From positions 51,149 to 115,148 of the forward strand of contig JAQBTG010000005.1 of assembly GCA_027624955.1 (NCBI GenBank): DNA of 64,000 bases, in the 5' to 3' direction. How positions within the stretch are numbered: the first letter of the stretch is position 1; every line of letters begins with the position of its first letter. The DNA comes from Pseudomonadota bacterium (GTDB taxonomy: Bacteria > Pseudomonadota > Alphaproteobacteria > UBA828). The position numbers and the translations under genes were made by a program. The notes below the pieces were generated by a model. It worked only from the letters and a program-made list of their open reading frames with translations. It made no database searches and was not told the origin of the DNA. This document shows, piece by piece, positions 16,699 through 26,191 of the stretch.

Positions 16699-19479
16699 CT
16701 AGTGCGCTTCGGCCCAATTGTCGGCGGCGCCGGTGTCGACAATGAGCGGCACGTCGAGATGCGCGGCACCGGACATCACGCGCCGCGCCACCTCTGCGGT
16801 GGCGTCGATTTCGTCGTTGGGTACCTCGAAGATCAGCTCGTCATGCACTTGTAGCAGCATGCGCGCCTTGAGCCCGGCTTCGGTCAGCGCCTGCTCCATG
16901 ACGATCATCGCGCGCTTGATGATATCGGCGGCAGTGCCCTGAATCGGTGCGTTGATGGCGGCGCGCTCGGAAAAGCCGCGATGTGCCGGGTTCTTTTCGT
17001 TGATGCCAGGCAGGTTGCAACGGCGGCCAAACAGCGTCGTGACGTAGCCCGCCTCGTGCGCCTCCTTCTTGGTGCGCTCCATATAATCTTTGATACCGGG
17101 ATAGCGTTCGAAATATGCCTCGATATAGGCTTTGGCCTCACCCTGTGCGATGCCGAGCTGGCGTGCGAGTCCGAACGGGCTAATGCCGTAAACGATGCCG
17201 AAATTGATCGCTTTGGCGGAGCGCCGAACCATCGGGTCCATGCCTTCGAGCGGCACGCCAAAGACCTGACTGGCGGTCAACGCGTGGATGTCGACACCCT
17301 CGTGAAACGCCTGCTTCAGCGTATCGACGCCGGCGATATGGGCGAGGATGCGGAGCTCGATCTGCGAATAATCGGCGCTCAATAGCAGATGGCCCTTTTC
17401 GGCGACGAAGGCGCGGCGGATGTTGCGACCTTCTTCCGTGCGCACCGGGATGTTCTGCAAATTAGGGTCGTTCGAAGAGAGCCGCCCAGTGCTCGCGCCA
17501 GTCATTGAATAGGAGGTGTGAACGCGCCCGGTATCGGGATTGATATGTTGCAGCAGCGCATCCGTGTAGGTGCTCTTGAGTTTGCTGAGCTGCCGCCAAT
17601 CGAGCACGCGGGCTGGGAAATCATGACCTTGCGCGACCAGGCCATCGAGCACGTCGGCGCCGGTCGCGTAGGCGCCCGATTTTCCCTTCTTACCGCCCTG
17701 CAGACTCATTTCCTCGAACAGGATTTCGCCCAGCTGCTTGGGTGAGCCGATGGCAAATGTCCGCCCGGCGAGACGATGAATTTCCTCCTCCAACACGGCG
17801 ATGCGCTGGGCAAAATCCTCCGACAGGCGAGCCAGCGCCGCCCGCTCTACCTTAATTCCAGCGCTCTCCATGCGCGCCAGGACCGGTGCCAGCGGGCGTT
17901 CCAAGCGCTCATAGACGGTCACCATATGCTCTTGTACGAGGCGCGGCTTCAGCAACTGATGCAGGCGAAGCGTGATATCCGCGTCCTCGGCGGCATAATC
18001 GCAGGCGTTTGCGAGCGGCACCTGATCGAAGGTGATCTTGTTCTTACCGGTGCCAGCAACCTCTTTGAAAGGAATTGGCGCGTGGTCGAGATGAAGCTTC
18101 GACAGCTCGTCCATGCCATGGCCGTGCAGGCCGCCATCGAGGACGTAGGAGAGCAGCATGGAATCGTCGATCGGCGCGATCGCCATGCCGTGGCGCGCCA
18201 TGATGCGCATGTCATATTTAATGTTCTGGCCGATCTTAAGAACAGCGGGGTCTTCAAGCAGCGGCTTTAGCGCGGCAAGCGCTTCGGCCAGGGGAATCTG
18301 GGTCATGGTATTGGCGTCCGCCAGCAGGTCGGGCGCGCGGTGGGCGAGTGGCACATAACACGCCTCGCCCGCCTGGATGGAGAGCGAAAATCCGACCAGA
18401 TCGGCGCGCCCGGCATCAAGCGACGTGGTTTCGGTATCGAACGCTACCGTGCCGGCGTCGCGCGCACGGTCGATCCAGGTCTGAAGCGCGTCGATTGACT
18501 GCACCAGGCTGTAATCACTTTCCGTCGGCGGCATCGGCTTTTTTTCCGCCGCGCCGCCGCTCAGGCCGAGTTGGCTGCCGATGCGCGTGATGGCGGCGGT
18601 GAAGCCCTGTTCCTTCAAAAATGCCATCAAGACGTCGGGCTCGACATCACGCCTGCCTAGGTTCGCGAGCGGCTCCAAATCCGGTACGTCCTGATCGAGC
18701 GTTACCAACTGGCGCGAGATTCGCGCTTGGTCGGCAAAATCGAGCAAATTCTGCCGCCGTTTGGGCTGTTTGATTTCCCCGGCGCGCGCCAGCAGCGTAT
18801 CCAGATCGCCATATTCATTGATCAGCTCCGCCGCGGTCTTGACGCCGATGCCGGGCACACCGGGTACATTGTCCGAGGAATCGCCGGCCAACGCTTGCAC
18901 GTCGATGACCTTGTTGGGGCCGACGCCGAATTTTTCGCGCACGCCGTCGGCGCCGATCTCGCGGTTTTTGAAATGGTCGAGCAGCACCACCTGGTGATCC
19001 AAGACCAACTGCATCAAATCCTTGTCTGACGAGACGATGGTGACCCGCATGCCGGCTTCGCACGCGAGCCGGGTATAGGTGGCGATCAAATCGTCGGCCT
19101 CATAGCCGCGCATTTCCAGCGATGGCACGTTGAACGCGCGCGTGGCTTCGCGCACGAGATCGAACTGCGGGATCAACTCATCCGGTGGCGGCGGCCGATG
19201 TGCTTTGTATTCCGGGTAGATATCGCTGCGGAACGTCTTGCGCGCGGTATCGAAAATGACGGCGAAGTATGACGCCTCGCTGTCGCGCAGTACCTTCCAC
19301 AGCATATTGGTGAAACCAAGCACGGCATTGACCGGTGTGCCGTCGGGGCGGGTGAGCGGCGGCAGGCCGTGAAAGGCGCGGAATATAAAGCCCGAACCAT
19401 CGATCAAGACGATATGGTCGCCGCCTGCGCGAGCGTTTACGCTTGCCTCGTCTGAAGCGTCTTCCTGTTTCGCGTTCAT
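16699..19479 (-). CDS. polA: DNA polymerase I
   Basis: 926-aa repair and Okazaki-fragment polymerase. Domain order: 5'-3' exonuclease (residues ~20-290, LIDGSGFIFRAFHG, SSDKDLMQL, DNVPGVPGIG), 3'-5' exonuclease (~320-510, starting with the intact catalytic DTETT, so proofreading is probably retained), and family A polymerase (~540-926, with DYSQIELRILAH, motif B around RSAKAINFGIVYG and VHDELIFEVP). The ATG at 19479 has a GGAGAA ribosome site; the frame remains open 11 codons upstream. The only core replication gene in the window. Confidence 0.97.
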   Translation of the reverse strand: MNAKQEDASDEASVNARAGGDHIVLIDGSGFIFRAFHGLPPLTRPDGTPVNAVLGFTNMLWKVLRDSEASYFAVIFDTARKTFRSDIYPEYKAHRPPPPDELIPQFDLVREATRAFNVPSLEMRGYEADDLIATYTRLACEAGMRVTIVSSDKDLMQLVLDHQVVLLDHFKNREIGADGVREKFGVGPNKVIDVQALAGDSSDNVPGVPGIGVKTAAELINEYGDLDTLLARAGEIKQPKRRQNLLDFADQARISRQLVTLDQDVPDLEPLANLGRRDVEPDVLMAFLKEQGFTAAITRIGSQLGLSGGAAEKKPMPPTESDYSLVQSIDALQTWIDRARDAGTVAFDTETTSLDAGRADLVGFSLSIQAGEACYVPLAHRAPDLLADANTMTQIPLAEALAALKPLLEDPAVLKIGQNIKYDMRIMARHGMAIAPIDDSMLLSYVLDGGLHGHGMDELSKLHLDHAPIPFKEVAGTGKNKITFDQVPLANACDYAAEDADITLRLHQLLKPRLVQEHMVTVYERLERPLAPVLARMESAGIKVERAALARLSEDFAQRIAVLEEEIHRLAGRTFAIGSPKQLGEILFEEMSLQGGKKGKSGAYATGADVLDGLVAQGHDFPARVLDWRQLSKLKSTYTDALLQHINPDTGRVHTSYSMTGASTGRLSSNDPNLQNIPVRTEEGRNIRRAFVAEKGHLLLSADYSQIELRILAHIAGVDTLKQAFHEGVDIHALTASQVFGVPLEGMDPMVRRSAKAINFGIVYGISPFGLARQLGIAQGEAKAYIEAYFERYPGIKDYMERTKKEAHEAGYVTTLFGRRCNLPGINEKNPAHRGFSERAAINAPIQGTAADIIKRAMIVMEQALTEAGLKARMLLQVHDELIFEVPNDEIDATAEVARRVMSGAAHLDVPLIVDTGAADNWAEAH

Positions 19480-19572
19480 TCGGTTCTCCGCCTGCCTTGT
19501 CGGTTGTGCCAAGCTTGTCCTGGCCGGGCGCTTCTCTCACTATGCCACGCCCGAGCAGATAGAATCCAACTT

Positions 19573-20763
19573 ATGCCGCCCTCCCAGACAGCCCCGCCGC
19601 CGCTCAATATGGCCGTCCGCCTGGCCGTCTTTTATGGCGGTTATTTTCTCGTCGGTGGCGTGCTGTTTCCGTTTTGGCCGCTGCTCCTCGAAGCGCGTGG
19701 GCTGCCGGCTGGACAGATCGGCTTGGTGCTGGCGCTGGCGCTATGGTTGCGCGCCGCCGCCGGACCTGTCGTCGCCTGGCAGGCCGACCGCTCGGGCGCA
19801 CCGAAGAAGACGCTTATCGCCTGCGCGGCCGCAGCCTTGGCGGTGATGCCCGCGTTCTACTGGGCGGCCGGATTTTGGCCGCTGTTGCTCGCCACGTTCG
19901 CCTTTTTCTTCGCCTATTCGAGCGTCGCGCCGTTGGCGGAGACGATCTCGCTCCGCACCGTCTCGGCGGAGCAAGGTTATGGCCGCGTGCGCCTCTGGGG
20001 ATCGGTCTCGTTCGTGGTTGCGGCCATTGCCGGCGGCTTTTTACTTGATGCGCGCGGCGGCTTGCCGGCGTCGACCATCGTCACGCTATTGTTGGTCACG
20101 CTCGCGATTTTGCTCGTCGCCTCTCTTGCCCTGCCGCGCGCGTCGGCAGCAGGTGTGGCGCGCGGGCTAGCGCCGCTAAAAACCCTGCTTTCCAGCAAGC
20201 CTTTTGTGCTTTTTATTCTCGCCACCGCGATGATCCATGCGGCACACGGTGTCTATTACGGCTTTTCCACCATTCATTGGACATCCCAAGGCTACTCGCA
20301 CCTAACAGTCGGCCTCCTATGGGGTGAGAGCGTGGTGGCTGAAATTCTGCTCTTCGCATTTGGCGCGCCGGTTGTGCGCCGGTTGGGACCAATCGGGCTG
20401 ATCGCGGTGGCGGCGGGGTTTGGCGCATTGCGCTGGGCGGTGCTGGCGCTCACCACTGAGCTTTGGATCGTGGCGCTGGTGCAGCTTCTGCACGCGGCGA
20501 GCTTTGGTGCCATGCATTTGGGCGCCATGTTGTTCATCACCCGCGCCGTGCCGGACGTTTATGCCAATTCGGCGCAAGGGCTTTTGGGTGGGCTCACCTA
20601 TGGCGCGGGTCTTGGCGTCGGAATGCTGCTGGCCGGGTGGCTATACGGAATTATCGGTGCTGACGCTTACTGGGCAAATTCAGCGCTTTCGGCCCTCGCG
20701 GTACTGGTGACGCTATGGCTGGCAGTGGTCTGGCGCGGCAAGGTGATTGAGGCACGCGTCTGA
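19573..20763 (+). CDS. MFS transporter, HcaT-like
   Basis: 396 aa with about twelve membrane segments. The start LAVFYGGYFLVGGVLFPFWPLLLEARGL, with GQIGLVLALALWLRAA, and the loop RLWGSVSFVVAAIAGG are typical of the MFS_1-like group containing the 3-phenylpropionate transporter HcaT and nucleoside/H+ symporter relatives. Divergent from polA with a 93-bp spacer. The substrate cannot be assigned, since no catabolic gene is linked on the same strand. Confidence 0.85.
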   Translation: MPPSQTAPPPLNMAVRLAVFYGGYFLVGGVLFPFWPLLLEARGLPAGQIGLVLALALWLRAAAGPVVAWQADRSGAPKKTLIACAAAALAVMPAFYWAAGFWPLLLATFAFFFAYSSVAPLAETISLRTVSAEQGYGRVRLWGSVSFVVAAIAGGFLLDARGGLPASTIVTLLLVTLAILLVASLALPRASAAGVARGLAPLKTLLSSKPFVLFILATAMIHAAHGVYYGFSTIHWTSQGYSHLTVGLLWGESVVAEILLFAFGAPVVRRLGPIGLIAVAAGFGALRWAVLALTTELWIVALVQLLHAASFGAMHLGAMLFITRAVPDVYANSAQGLLGGLTYGAGLGVGMLLAGWLYGIIGADAYWANSALSALAVLVTLWLAVVWRGKVIEARV

Positions 20764-20775
20764 TGGCGAAGCGCC

Positions 20776-20955
20776 TTAAACCGGCTTCTTGCCGCCGCGA
20801 AGCACAAATTTTCGGTCACAATAGGGGCATTCGACTTCGCCCTGATTGCCCATATTGAGATAAACTCGGGGATGGCCGAGATCGCCGCCACCATTACAAC
20901 TGACTTCAGTTTTGTCACTTTCGACCGTTTCCGGCGCTTCGATTGCTGTGCTCAT
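20776..20955 (-). CDS. zf-CHCC zinc-finger protein (complex I NDUFS6-like)
   Basis: 59 aa. Zinc ligands in the order Cys (VSCNGGG), His (GHPRVYL), Cys-x2-Cys (VECPYCDRKFVL), followed by a basic C-terminus, exactly the zf-CHCC domain of mitochondrial NDUFS6 and its alphaproteobacterial homologues, which associate with NADH:quinone oxidoreductase. The ATG at 20955 is chosen over one six codons upstream because homologues begin near there. Supports an alphaproteobacterial source. Convergent with the MFS gene. Confidence 0.88.
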   Translation of the reverse strand: MSTAIEAPETVESDKTEVSCNGGGDLGHPRVYLNMGNQGEVECPYCDRKFVLRGGKKPV

Positions 20956-21064
20956 GCTTTGCCCTTTCGGCACGGTCGAATTGACCCACCAACGCGGCGA
21001 ATGATACCCATTCGGGCACGGTGATCAACACCGCGCGCAGGTCTTTTAAAAGGTGACTCCCGCA

Positions 21065-22120
21065 ATGAGCCAACCGCAAAACGCGATCGAGGCAAAAGCC
21101 TTGCGCAAAGTCTATCGTCGGCGCGGCAGCGAAACGGTCGCGCTCCACGATCTTGACCTCAAAATTCCACGCGGCTCGTTTTTCGGCCTGCTCGGCCCCA
21201 ACGGGGCTGGAAAATCCACCTTTATCAACATTCTCGCCGGGCTTACGAATAAGACGTCGGGCGATGTTACGGTGTGGGGCTTTGATCTTGTGCGCGAAAC
21301 ACGCGGCGCGAGGATTTCCATCGGCGTGGTGCCGCAGGAGCTTGTCCTCGATCCATATTTCACGGCACGCGAGGCTCTCGAAGCGCAAGCCGGCTATTTT
21401 GGCCTTCGTCATCACGAACGCCGCACCGCTGAGATTCTGGATACCGTTGGCTTGACGGCGCAGGCCGAGACCTACCCGCGCGCCCTCTCAGGCGGCATGC
21501 GCCGGCGCTTGATGGTGGCCAAAGCGCTGGTCCATTCGCCGCCGGTCGTCATCCTCGACGAACCCACGGCGGGCGTCGATGTGGAGCTGCGCCAACAGCT
21601 ATGGTCGCATCTGAGAGAACTCAACGCGCGCGGCACAACGGTTGTCCTGACCACGCATTATCTCGAAGAGGCCGAGGCGCTGTGCGACACCATCGCTATC
21701 ATCGACAAGGGCAAACTGATCGCTTGCGAGCCGACCGCCAGCCTTATTGAGCGCGTGGACGTCAAGGAACTGGTGATCATGAGCGCCGAGGATATGAGCG
21801 AAATTCCCGCCGGATTGGAAGGCTTCGAGACGGAGTTGCGCAGTCCCCGCCGCCTCGCCGTGCGCTACATGCGGAGCAAGACGGAAATTGGCCAATTGCT
21901 CGATGTGGTGCGCCAGGCCGGAGTGACGATCCGCGATCTTTCCACCGACGAGCCCGATCTGGAGGATGTTTTCCTGCATCTCACGGGATCCGGACGGGCC
22001 ACGCCGCAGGACCCTGGCGATAGCGACCAGGGCAGCCATGGCGGCGGGCCCCGGGCGCAAGGCATTCCCGGCCGCCGAGGCCCGCCCGGCGAAGACCCTT
22101 CCCGCCCCGGCGGACTTTAG
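21065..22120 (+). CDS. ABC-2 type transporter ATPase without adjacent permease
   Basis: 351 aa. A single nucleotide-binding domain covers residues ~5-240: GPNGAGKST (Walker A), QELVLDPYFTARE (Q-loop), LSGGMRRRLMVAKAL (signature), VILDEPTAGVD (Walker B) and TTHYLEEAE (H-loop). The C-terminal ~100 aa include the DEPDLEDVFLHLTG end typical of DrrA/CcmA-like exporters, then a Gly/Pro-rich tail of ~35 residues that looks unstructured. Normally an ABC-2 permease gene follows; here an MBL hydrolase does, so the membrane partner must be elsewhere or lost. Confidence 0.9.
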   Translation: MSQPQNAIEAKALRKVYRRRGSETVALHDLDLKIPRGSFFGLLGPNGAGKSTFINILAGLTNKTSGDVTVWGFDLVRETRGARISIGVVPQELVLDPYFTAREALEAQAGYFGLRHHERRTAEILDTVGLTAQAETYPRALSGGMRRRLMVAKALVHSPPVVILDEPTAGVDVELRQQLWSHLRELNARGTTVVLTTHYLEEAEALCDTIAIIDKGKLIACEPTASLIERVDVKELVIMSAEDMSEIPAGLEGFETELRSPRRLAVRYMRSKTEIGQLLDVVRQAGVTIRDLSTDEPDLEDVFLHLTGSGRATPQDPGDSDQGSHGGGPRAQGIPGRRGPPGEDPSRPGGL

Positions 22121-22151
22121 AGCCGTCACCGGCAACGCAGAGGACGCGCCC

Positions 22152-23054
22152 ATGGCCACTGCCATACCCTTTCGCCGCGCACTGGAATTCAGCTATGGCG
22201 TCTCCGACACCTTGTCGCCTCTGGTCCGGCGCGTCATCGCAAATAATCCTAGCCCCTTTACCTTTCACGGCACCGGCACATACATCATCGGTCGCGGCGA
22301 AGTGGCGGTGATCGACGCCGGACCTGATTTGGATAGCCATGTCGACGCTCTGCTCGGCGCGCTTGAAGGTGAAACAGTGAGCCATTTGCTGGTGACCCAT
22401 ACCCATCGTGACCATTCACCGGCGACCCGTTATCTGAAGGCCGCAACCGGCGCCAAATCCTATGGCTTCGGTCCGCATGGCGGCGGACGCATGGGCGACG
22501 AAGTGGAGGAGGGCGGCGATCATGATTTCATGCCCGATGTCACGCTTGGCGACGGTGACATAATCCACGGCGCCGGCTGGACGATCGAGGCGCTGCATAC
22601 GCCGGGCCATACCTCCAATCATCTCTGCTTCGCCTTGAAGGAAGAAAACACGTTGTTTTCCGGCGATCATGTGATGGGCTGGTCGACCACGGTGGTGTCG
22701 CCGCCGGATGGCGACATGGCGGATTACATGGCCTCGTTGGAGCGCCTTGGCGCCCGCCCGGAAACGTTGTTTTGGCCGACCCACGGCCCGGCGATCGAAG
22801 CACCCAGCGAATTCATCGCCGCCCTGATCGCCCATCGTAAAGTGCGCGAAGTGCAAATTTCAGATTGTCTGCAAGACGGCATCGCCCGCATACCCGACAT
22901 GGTGCGCCGCATGTATGCAGACGTTGATCCGGTGCTCTACAGTGCCGCAGCACGCTCGGTGCTGGCCCATCTGATCCACATGGTACAAACAGACCGCGCC
23001 GTATGCGCCGGCGCGCCCACTGCCGCCAGCGAATTCACGCCGCCCGCCAAATAG
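22152..23054 (+). CDS. MBL-fold metallo-hydrolase (LACTB2/glyoxalase II-like)
   Basis: 300 aa. The metal motif THTHRDHSP, the HTPGHTSNHLCF His and the FSGDHVMGW Asp are all present, so a di-zinc hydrolase is expected. A C-terminal region resembles the helical end of LACTB2-type proteins. An AGAGGA ribosome site fixes the ATG at 22152; the open frame extends upstream through the ABC ATPase tail and is not coding there. Starts 31 nt after the ATPase stop, so the two may be co-transcribed. Natural substrate unknown. Confidence 0.88.
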   Translation: MATAIPFRRALEFSYGVSDTLSPLVRRVIANNPSPFTFHGTGTYIIGRGEVAVIDAGPDLDSHVDALLGALEGETVSHLLVTHTHRDHSPATRYLKAATGAKSYGFGPHGGGRMGDEVEEGGDHDFMPDVTLGDGDIIHGAGWTIEALHTPGHTSNHLCFALKEENTLFSGDHVMGWSTTVVSPPDGDMADYMASLERLGARPETLFWPTHGPAIEAPSEFIAALIAHRKVREVQISDCLQDGIARIPDMVRRMYADVDPVLYSAAARSVLAHLIHMVQTDRAVCAGAPTAASEFTPPAK

Positions 23055-23067
23055 GCCTCCGGCACCC

Positions 23068-24627
23068 TCAGTCGGAAGCGCCGTGCCACAAATGATTGTG
23101 CGCGACATGGGCGCGGTAGGCCGCCGCCTCGGCTTCGATGCGCGCCTCGTCCCAGCCCATTTCCGCCGCCACTTCGCGCGCAGCAGCCTCGGCCATCGGT
23201 GCCGCCATCGAAGCGGTCCAGCCATTGCCGCTGCGGCGGAATAAAAGATCGATAAGATCGGCCGGCATTTCATGCGCTGCGGCGTGGCGGAGATCAGCGA
23301 AGCTGGCTTCGGGCCATTCGTCGTCGATGGCGGGCGAGTTGGTATTTTCGGGAAATTTGCCGGCGGCGAAGCTGAGTACGCCGGGTGTGCCTGACGGCCG
23401 CACCCTCTTTGCGACACGCTGAGTCAAAAGCTCTCCAGCCGAGCGATGCGTCATGATCGGCCCGGCGGTCAGGGCGAACATATTGTCGAGGCCGTCGCTG
23501 GAAAGATCGTGTAGTTCACGGCTGCGCGCGCCTTTGGGCTGGGCCGGATCATAGGTCAGCGGGCGCACCCCGGCCCAGGCGAAAAGTAAATTCGCGCGCT
23601 TAAACTCCGCGCCCGGCAGCAAGTGATTGGCTTCGCCGAGCAGCCATTCGATTTCATCTTCTTCGGGGCGGATATCGTCGATGTCGCCGTCGTATAAAGT
23701 TTCCGTCGGGCCGACATAATGCAGGCCGCGCCACGGCACGCAGTAAATTGGCTCATTGTCCCGGTTCATGCTGGCGATGCCCTGATCCGCACATTCGGGC
23801 GGCAGACGGAACATGCAATGAATACCCTTGGTGCCGGTGATGCGCCGCCCCGTATTGGCGGACGCCATGTGATTCACCCGGTCTATCCAGATACCCGCCG
23901 TATTCACGATTGCGCGCGCCGTCACCGTGACTTCACCCGCCGCGCCGTCCGCCAATTTATCTGACAAGGTCAGGCGCCAGTCGCCGCCGGCCTCGCGCTC
24001 CAACCCGGTGAGCGCCGTATGGTTGCGCACCTCTGCCCCAAGGCGAACGGCATCGAGAATCGCATCCAGGGCGATGCGCTCAGGCCAGTCAAAACGATAT
24101 TCGCGGAATTGGGCGATGCCTTTCAGCGCATCGATATCGCGCAGCCATTCAAGTAGCGGCTGCCGACGCGCCTCGGCGCGGCTGAGCCGGTGGTAATCAA
24201 GCGGCACGTCGTTTGGCCCCAACGCCTTTAGAATTCGAAAAGCGGCGTCGATCTGCCACGGCGCGTAGGGCGTCTCTTTGTAAATCGGGTAAGAAAATGT
24301 CATGGGACGCACGCGCTCGGAGGTTTCGCGCACCATCTGGCTGCGCGCCATCATCGCTTGGCGCGCCATGCCGAGCGCTTTCATCAGGCGGCGCGGGTGA
24401 AAGGCGAATTCCCAAGGCGAGGAGCCCGGCGCGAGATAGCGCAGACCACAATGCAGCAAGCGGCTCGAGCGGCTGGACGAGCCCGAGGCGAAATCATTCT
24501 GTTCTACCAACCGCGTGCGGAAGCCCGCCGCTGCCAGATGCTGGGCCGCGCTCGCGCCGTTGACGCCGGCGCCGATCACTGCAACGTCGAATTTCGCCCC
24601 TTGCAATTCGGTTAGCGGCTTTCGCAT
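23068..24627 (-). CDS. glpD: FAD-dependent glycerol-3-phosphate dehydrogenase family protein
   Basis: 519 aa. An N-terminal FAD fold (VIGAGVNGASAAQHLA), SSRSSRLLHCGLRYL, the substrate region around FSYPIYKETPYAP, and a C-terminal helical domain ending in YRAHVAHNHLWHG match aerobic GlpD, which oxidises glycerol-3-P to dihydroxyacetone-P and passes electrons to quinone at the membrane. No glpK, glpF or glpR is nearby. Together with the following MFS gene and larA it forms a same-strand run, but the 10-nt spacing to the MFS gene is the only evidence of an operon. Confidence 0.88.
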   Translation of the reverse strand: MRKPLTELQGAKFDVAVIGAGVNGASAAQHLAAAGFRTRLVEQNDFASGSSSRSSRLLHCGLRYLAPGSSPWEFAFHPRRLMKALGMARQAMMARSQMVRETSERVRPMTFSYPIYKETPYAPWQIDAAFRILKALGPNDVPLDYHRLSRAEARRQPLLEWLRDIDALKGIAQFREYRFDWPERIALDAILDAVRLGAEVRNHTALTGLEREAGGDWRLTLSDKLADGAAGEVTVTARAIVNTAGIWIDRVNHMASANTGRRITGTKGIHCMFRLPPECADQGIASMNRDNEPIYCVPWRGLHYVGPTETLYDGDIDDIRPEEDEIEWLLGEANHLLPGAEFKRANLLFAWAGVRPLTYDPAQPKGARSRELHDLSSDGLDNMFALTAGPIMTHRSAGELLTQRVAKRVRPSGTPGVLSFAAGKFPENTNSPAIDDEWPEASFADLRHAAAHEMPADLIDLLFRRSGNGWTASMAAPMAEAAAREVAAEMGWDEARIEAEAAAYRAHVAHNHLWHGASD

Positions 24628-24637
24628 GATCGCCAGC

Positions 24638-26191
24638 TTACTGCTTTATAGCTTGCGACGGTATCGTCAAAGCGGCGACCACGGCGCTCAACAGAGCGAT
24701 CGCGGCGGAAATCAATGCGACGGCGCGAAATCCGGCGACGAAGGAATCATCGATGGCGCTGCGCAACTGGGCTGCCAAATCCGCAGCAAGCGCCGGCGGC
24801 GTTTGCAGTCCCGCCAATTCGGGCATCCGCGTGCCGATCAGGGCTCGGCTTGCGTCATCCAGAGCTACGGATTTCAGCGCGGCCTCAAGATGCCCGGAAA
24901 ATATTTCAAACATGACCACGCCGAAGACTGCTACAGCGATAAGCATGGCCACCCGTGAGGCGCTGTTGTTGACGCCTGAGGCGAGGCCGGCGCGGTTCGC
25001 CGGTACCGCCGCCATAACGACGATGGTCAATGGCGCAACCGCGATACCGAGCCCCAATCCAACCACCGCAAGGCCGGGAAAAAAACCGGACCAATAGCCG
25101 CTGTCGCTGCCGGGTAAGGCGAGCAGCGCAAATCCGAACGCGGCAATGGCGCCGCCGACAGCCAAGGGCAAGCGCTGGCCGAAGCGGGCAACCAGCCGCT
25201 GCGCACCGAGCGAGAATATGGCAATGGCCAGGATCAATGGCAGCAGTGCCGCGCCGGCCTCGGTTGCACTCCATCCCTGCACCTGCATCAGGTTGAAAGG
25301 CAGAAAAAACAGGCTGCCGCTCATGGCGCCATAAAGCAGGAAGGTCATGATGTTGGCGCCGGAAAAGGCGCGCGACCGAAACAATGCCAGAGGCAGCATT
25401 GGAAATGACGCGGTTTTTTGCCGGTAGATAAAAAGGAGGATGAGCACCGCCCCCGCCACCATCGACCCCCAGACGGCGCCAGCGGCGAAGCCGAGACGTG
25501 AAGATTCAAGCAATCCATACACAATGCCGCCGAGGCCGAGGGTAATGAGTCCAGCGCCGATCAGGTCGAGCTTGCGCGCTGCACTTTCGTCGCGACTTTC
25601 GGGAACGCCGGCATAAAGCACCGCTAGTAGGAAGGCGGAAATCGGCAAATTGATGAAAAACACCCAGCGCCACGATGCGATATCGACCAACACGCCGCCC
25701 AACAGCGGCCCGAGCGCGATCGCCAAGGTGGTAAACGAGGCCCATTGTCCGATGGCGCGGCCGCGCCGCGCTTCCGGGAAATGTGCGCTGAGAAGCGCCA
25801 AGCTACCGGGCACGACCAGGGCCGCGCCGACGCCCTGGACGGCGCGGGCGATGATCAGTTGCCCCATGTCCTCGGCCAGGCCGCACCAGGCCGAGGCAGC
25901 GGCAAAGATGAGGACGCCAATGGCGAACAACCGTTTGCGCCCGAGATGATCGCCGAGCACGCCGCCGACAAGAATGAGAGCGCCAAGCAGCAGCGCATAG
26001 GATTCGACGACCCATTGCAGGGCGGTGATATCGGCATCGAAGCCCTGTTGGATGGCGGGCAGCGCGACATTGACCGCGGTGGCGTCGATGATGGCGAGGC
26101 TGGAGCCGCTGACCGTCGCCGCAAGAACGCAGGCGTCGGCGAAGCGGCTATGGGACGGCGCGGTGTTCCCGGGCGGAAGAGACGCGCTCAA
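24638..26191 (-). CDS. DHA2-family MFS exporter (EmrB/QacA type)
   Basis: 517 aa with about fourteen membrane segments. Motif IDATAVNVALPAIQQGF in the first helix, WVVESYALLLGALIL, and the motif A region GDHLGRKRLFAIG identify the 14-TM drug:H+ antiporter family. The start is TTG at 26191, which overlaps the larA stop as TTGA; no better start is visible and the N-terminus fits. An exporter of drugs or of a metabolite made by the neighbouring enzymes is possible; the sequence does not decide. Confidence 0.87.
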   Translation of the reverse strand: MSASLPPGNTAPSHSRFADACVLAATVSGSSLAIIDATAVNVALPAIQQGFDADITALQWVVESYALLLGALILVGGVLGDHLGRKRLFAIGVLIFAAASAWCGLAEDMGQLIIARAVQGVGAALVVPGSLALLSAHFPEARRGRAIGQWASFTTLAIALGPLLGGVLVDIASWRWVFFINLPISAFLLAVLYAGVPESRDESAARKLDLIGAGLITLGLGGIVYGLLESSRLGFAAGAVWGSMVAGAVLILLFIYRQKTASFPMLPLALFRSRAFSGANIMTFLLYGAMSGSLFFLPFNLMQVQGWSATEAGAALLPLILAIAIFSLGAQRLVARFGQRLPLAVGGAIAAFGFALLALPGSDSGYWSGFFPGLAVVGLGLGIAVAPLTIVVMAAVPANRAGLASGVNNSASRVAMLIAVAVFGVVMFEIFSGHLEAALKSVALDDASRALIGTRMPELAGLQTPPALAADLAAQLRSAIDDSFVAGFRAVALISAAIALLSAVVAALTIPSQAIKQ

